Of a DNA stretch of 64,000 nucleotides, positions 59,101-64,000 are shown piece by piece. Location of the stretch: contig NC_134675.1 of the NCBI RefSeq assembly GCF_030463565.1, positions 21,659,862-21,723,861 of the forward strand. Reading direction: 5' to 3'. The translations under genes and the position numbers were made by a program. Position 1 is the stretch's first letter; each line of letters starts with the position of its first letter. The stretch comes from Pelecanus crispus. Taxonomy: Eukaryota > Chordata > Aves > Pelecaniformes > Pelecanidae. A model generated the notes under the pieces. The model searched no databases. It was given only the letters and a program-made list of their open reading frames with translations, and was not told where the DNA came from.

Positions 59101-62100
59101 GAGTTTGTTCCAGGAAACATACTATATCTATTCTTCTTTCTAGAGTACAGAAGTCACTGCTCTATACTTAACAAGAAAAGGGAAGAAAAACCCCAAAACT
59201 TACTCATACTCTCAGCTATGAACTAATGCATGCTGAACAAAACAGCTAGGAGATCACAAAAATTGGTGCATATGTTAGATACAGAACTGATGCAGCCTTC
59301 CAACACCTCAAGAGTTTCTTTCTATCCACTAACCTCCATCCAGAGCTTTGCTAGATTTGCTGATGTATAACTCACAGGCTCTCCCTAGCATCACCATTTA
59401 ATAGCAGAAACTAGCTATTTTAGAAGTGTTGGTTAGGAGTAGGCAGGTAAAAAATACTTCATTGTTCTCTTGGAAATAGGTGAAAGTCATCCACATGCTC
59501 AAAGCTGATAGCTGCAGAGGGGAAGATGAAACGGAACAAGGCTGAGACACCAGGAGCTCTAATCAGGTCACACATGGTGACCTTATGTCAGCCCTCAGTC
59601 ATGCCCTAAAGTACAGTCAGTCCAGTATAGGAAAAGAGATGAAGGAAGAGGGAGACACCTGAGATGGGCTTGGATTCCCAGAGACCCCAAGACAGATGAA
59701 GAGGCCTGGTAGCATCACGATGACAGGTCTTTTGTGGCCAAGCATACTAGAGCCTTCCTCCATGCCTCTGCCATTGCAGAGAGCTAACCCCACAGTACGT
59801 GGCATTACCTACTTGGACAGCAGACAAGATATTAAGTATGGTGCATGTGCCAAAGATTGCTGAAGATATCCCCATGTGACATTTCATTGCACCCCCATGA
59901 AGCCTGGGAACAGGCAATGCCATGCTTTGGGATGGTTACTCGCAACCCTTACCCTACCTGACCTGATCCACCACTTAACAGCATGCCTACAACTCCCAGC
60001 AGGCAGCTCCCTGGCTAAGGTAGGCAGCACATACCTACAGCAGCCAGCCTAGCTGTGGTCTCCATGGACACTACCATCAAGCAGCATGGCTTTTCACAGC
60101 TTTTGTTGATTGCCAGCATGTTACTTGATTGTCCCTTACAGGCAAAATATGGTCCCTGGTTGAAGAGCCCAAGCATAAGTATATCGCTCACACCAGAGAT
60201 ATGAACCAAAGCAAACAACTAAATACACAGCAAGTATGGGATAAGCCTACAACTTGGATGAAAATTAACAATGATTTGTTCAAGTTGAACATTAAGGGGA
60301 CTACTTCAAATCAGTGAAATCCAAGTATCACCTCTAATAACACTAGAAGCCATACTTATTCCATAACATCCAGAAGAAAGTGGCCAAGACCAGCAGCCTT
60401 CTTACCACATCCCTCCTTAGCAGCCAATACAACTATGATATCTTTCCAACTAGAGAATAGCCATGGATGATATGGGTTCAAGACTGAACTGTGCTATTAT
60501 TGCCATTTAAAATAGAGCTCCAGAAGATTGACATTCCACAATGACCCTGCCAAAGCTGGTCTTTAGCTCCTGATAAGTCTGCCTATAATCCTCCAAGGGT
60601 CAAAACAGACTTCAGTATTAACAAATTTTCAAAAATAATCCAGCTGATTCCAAAATGTAAAAGCTCAAACATTCACAGCCTCAGTGAAGTCTACCCCACC
60701 TATCCAGCTTCCTCCAGTAGTGCTGCTATTGCTGTATTTCAGGCCAAAGGCAGACAAGCTTCTTCCACACAAATGAAAGATTGCTACCAGAAGGGGGGGA
60801 GGGAAGTTAAATTTCACAGAAAGTATATTAGTCAAATTTTGAAGCACATAAGCCTTCAGGTTTCTGGCAGACACCAAGAAATGGAAATCATTCCATATGT
60901 TGGTCAAAACTTTCATTTTTATATGCTCCAATGGAGATCATACAGCAATATAAAATGCCTATTTTCATTTAGAAGTTCACTGGTCTTTCAAAAAAGAAGT
61001 GACAACAGGCCCTCTATAGAGAATTGTTTAAACGTGACTGTGGTTGTCTCAAGAAACAGCCACTTGACACTTACAGAATTATACAAGAGAAGAAACATTA
61101 CCATCATCCACTGAATCTGAACACTAAGTTTTCAACAAGAGTTGAGCCTCAATGCCTTTTTTGCTCAGCACTTTGAATAACTTATGGTCACAACACCACC
61201 AAAAAAAAAAAAAAAGAGAAGTTAGGCAGAGATCTCACCTGAATTGGCAATATCATTAAGAACAGACAAGACCTTCTCTTTCCACCTTAACCACACACCT
61301 TCATCTGAAACATTTGGGTATGGGCACTTTGTTACCACATGAGTGAAAAATTAGAAGGGACTTAAAAGGTATAAGAGACCTTAACCTCAAGTTATACTGC
61401 TTAATGCATCACTGAAAGGCATTCAGCTACTAAGTGTGGGTACAGTTACTATTCTGCAAGAGAAGTAACTGTGAGCACAGAGATGAAATTCAGTTTTCTT
61501 CAATACATTATAAGCAGCCCATTCTTTTAATAGAGGTGAGTGCTTTTAGAGAAGGTTATTCTAGCCAAAATAAGCAAACATTTGCACACCAGTATAGTTT
61601 ACATCCATGAATTAGAGGCTTATACAAGCAGACTTTATGCAAGAACAAATGTGTCTTCACAAAAATGTATTGTAAATCAAAGCTACTCCATTGCATGACT
61701 TTTGTTTTGACAAGGCTAAAGAGGGTGCTGCAAAAGAGAATATTATTTCAGCCTTTGCCTACGTCTGACAGCGAAAGATTTCTAGCTGCAAAGAAGTGTA
61801 AGGATTAATTTAAAAACAAGAATTTATGGACAAGTGTCTATTGCACAAGAATTGACTCAAGTGGCACAACCAGCTAAACATTGATCCTTACACTGTTCCA
61901 ATACTCTGGCAAAGTGTTTTGCATCTTAACCTCTCCAAATATTTTGCTACAATGAACATTAAAACATGTTTTAAATACTTTAACTAGGATACATAACTTG
62001 GGGAAGAGTCACATAGCAGTTCATAGCAATAGGGACATGTTTGCAATAGCTATGAAGTTTCATCTCCCAAGCAAAAGCCCTTTACCTGAATTTCTAAGTT

Positions 62101-63843
62101 ACTTGTATAATTTTAAGAGAACAAAACAGACCAGTGGGAACACATCATGTCATGCTTTTAGTACTAAGACCTTAAGGAGTAAGACACAGCCTGCCTGCCA
62201 GGCAGCCTTCTCTTTGTTAGTCACAAATACTATGTTATCTGAAAGTGTCACCCACTTAAGACAGCTCCTTTACATTCCCCTTGTTCTCCAGGTGATAGCC
62301 TCAATTAAGAAAACCAAAACAAACATCCAGGAAGTCTTAAGGTCATATTTCTTCAAGTCAAGCAAGATTCCAAAATATCCTACATGCATCCCAATTCAGT
62401 AGCTTTATCATTTTTCTCCTATTTGTAGGCCACTTTGGGCAAATGTTTATGCCTTTTAAATACTTCAGAAAATGTGAGGATAGGCAGTTTGGCTCATCTT
62501 GGCTACTAGTGCTCAGTGGAGGGTACACAATACCAAAATTATTACTATTAAACTGGTCTGGTGAGATGAGATATTCTCAGTAAGTCACTACCGCAAAAGC
62601 TTAGTAAGGTTAACTACAATTCTTCTAACTCAAAAAGCTAGATAAAACACTAAGGTTTTAAAAATGAAGTAGCACTCTGGAAATAGCAAGTAGTTTTGTG
62701 CACGTGCATACATGTATGCACACATCTGATCACACGCAGCCCAAATTATAGAGGACCTGCTATATTATGAGTAACATAACCTCTAGTCCATCCACGCTGC
62801 AGTCCATCTGTAACTCTACTACATTTCCAACTTTAACTCAGCGTAACAGAGTTAAACATAAAATCTCATAAAGTTCATAATGTCAAAGTTCAACATAATC
62901 TCCACCATTTAGTCTATACTATTCATTACTATGAATACCTGATGATGGCCATAAACTACACAGCCAAACCACATGCCAAAAGATCAGAGTTAAGGTTCTG
63001 CAAGGGTTTTTTTTTCTGGCATTTCCCACCCTCTAGATGCAAAATGAGCATCAAGCAGTAGACCTAAAGTGCTATTAAAAAGAAGATACTCAGTGTGAAT
63101 ATATCACTATGTGAAATAGCAGGCAGTGTAAGCATGACTTCAGGAACAGCAAGGTAAAAACGTTTAAGCTTTTGAAAAGTTACAGATGTGGTCCCACACT
63201 CAGACACTGACATAACATCACTGCAATACTGGAGATCTTAAGGATTTACCGGGTGAACAAAAAAATTAAAAAGAACACCCTTCTAACACTGTAGAGTCAA
63301 AAACTTCCACTAATTCCCATAATATGAACCAGACCTAAAGCTATCTACATGCTTTTAGTTACTATCTCTTGAACAGACTAGCAAGAAATTTCAAGAAGCA
63401 AAGTTCTTCACATTGTTATCCAAGAAAAAAATTCATGTTGTATTTTACCTTGTCCAAGGACCATTCTGTGCAAACTCATGGAAATAAACCCAAACAATGG
63501 AAGAGTTATGCAAACTGACAGTGCTCAATCTTTCCAAATGGAAAGCTTTCCATTTTTATTCTAATGGCAGAGGTGGGCTGTGCTACAGCTCTCCTCTTGC
63601 CATACAACAGAACCTAATTGCACATGATCTTGTTTTTGGGCAGTATTAGAACTGGAAATCGTGATCTGTGCTTCTTAACATACACAATAACCCTACCTGG
63701 AACAGGGGAGCCCTAGGGAAAGGGCTGGGAGCTAGCTACCATCACTGTCTTGCCCATTGCCTCCTGAGGCTAGGCAGCTGTCCAAAACAGGCTACAGGCT
63801 GAGTTGTCTGGGGGGTTTTGTGGGGCCCACAGACATAACTGTC

Positions 63844-64000
63844 TGTGGTGGTTTGACCCTGGCTGGATGCCAAGCGCCCACCAAAGCTGCTCTATCACTC
63901 CCCCTTCTCAACTGGACAGGGGAGAGAAAATATAACAAAAATGCTCATGGGTCAAGATAAGGACAGGGAGATCACTCAGCAATTACCAACATGGGCAAAA
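63844..64000 (-). repeat. Partial LTR at the right edge
   Basis: The sequence begins TGTGGTGGTTTGACCC at 63844 and runs off the window. Read on the minus strand, it ends ...CAAACCACCACA and contains CTTATCTTGACCCA, TTCTCTCCCC and GGGGGAGTGA. This is the same order of motifs as the 3' end of the ERVL-type LTRs (CTTATCTCAACCCA, TTCTCTCCCC, GGGGGAGTGA, CCACGACA). I take it as the 3' part of a related avian LTR on the minus strand. Confidence 0.7.

Larger units (their letters stand above)
44029..63843. other. 20 kb of intron without recognised genes or elements
   Basis: I read this stretch without finding a coding exon, RNA gene, LTR or CR1. It holds homopolymer runs (T at about 44479-44493, 50444-50485 and 55763-55784; A at about 44739) and two small tandem duplications listed separately. 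Many short open frames, the longest 168 codons at 49117-49623, have no domain, compositional bias or splice context that would support a gene. Older, diverged repeats may be present that I cannot see by eye. Confidence 0.6.
14791..64000 (-). other. UBE2R2: UBE2R2 intron 1 (at least 49 kb, open at right edge)
   Basis: Exon 2 starts in phase 0 at 14790 and no upstream coding exon, CpG island or GC-rich promoter is seen to its right. The rest of the window is therefore intron 1. It carries two proviruses, solo LTRs and a split CR1, detailed separately. A very long first intron is usual for UBE2R2 in vertebrates. Confidence 0.8.

Noticed and set aside
44029..63843. UBE2R2 exon 1 or a CpG-island promoter
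   Set aside because: No sequence encoding the expected N-terminal 59 residues and no GC-rich, CpG-dense block found; exon 1 must be outside the window.
1..64000. CRISPR array, bacterial operon, phage or plasmid features
   Set aside because: The sequence is vertebrate nuclear DNA; the repeats are LTRs, LINEs and microsatellites, with no spaced identical short repeats.

Overview
The window is intronic, repeat-rich DNA from a bird. The four recognisable coding exons all belong to one vertebrate gene, UBE2R2 (a Cdc34-type ubiquitin-conjugating enzyme) on the minus strand. The repeats are those of avian genomes: CR1 LINEs ending in ATTCTATG units, and avian endogenous retroviruses. The species cannot be told from the sequence. 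UBE2R2 lies on the Z chromosome in chicken as far as I recall, so Z linkage is plausible but is inference.

Layout, low to high coordinates (the gene reads right to left). 1-506 is 3'UTR. Exon 5 is 507-726, exon 4 2182-2316, exon 3 (catalytic Cys) 9327-9424 and exon 2 14704-14790. All splice sites and phases fit, and the exons encode residues 60-238 of a 238-residue protein. Exon 1 (about 59 codons) is not present, so everything from 14791 to 64000 is intron 1, at least 49 kb long. Intron 3 holds a 2.4 kb CR1. Intron 2 holds an LTR with its primer-binding site and leader, 350 bp from exon 2.

Intron 1 from 19 to 44 kb is a landing zone for retroelements. (a) A 6.9 kb gammaretrovirus-like provirus at 19247-26173 lies in the same sense as the gene, with a 4-bp target duplication CATT, and has decayed gag-pro-pol and a shortened env. 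(b) A solo ERVL-type LTR is at 26507-27071. (c) A CR1 on the minus strand (30840-39320) is split by a full-length env-less ERVL-like provirus at 31649-38194, with target duplication CCTGT. (d) A broken LTR piece is at 39857-40052. (e) A solo LTR is at 41118-41688 (duplication CCAGA). (f) A solo gammaretroviral-type LTR is at 43388-44024 (duplication ATGC). From 44.0 to 63.8 kb I see no gene and no clear element; another LTR enters at the right edge.

No new biological system is evident. The points most worth checking are: the uneven divergence between the two LTRs of the gammaretrovirus-like provirus, which suggests gene conversion or recombination; its UGA-CGG gag/pol junction and sense-strand poly(A) signals inside intron 1; and the CRE-TATA core of the ERVL-type LTR family, whose CpG survives in three copies and is lost in two. 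All viral reading frames are broken and are annotated as pseudogenes.
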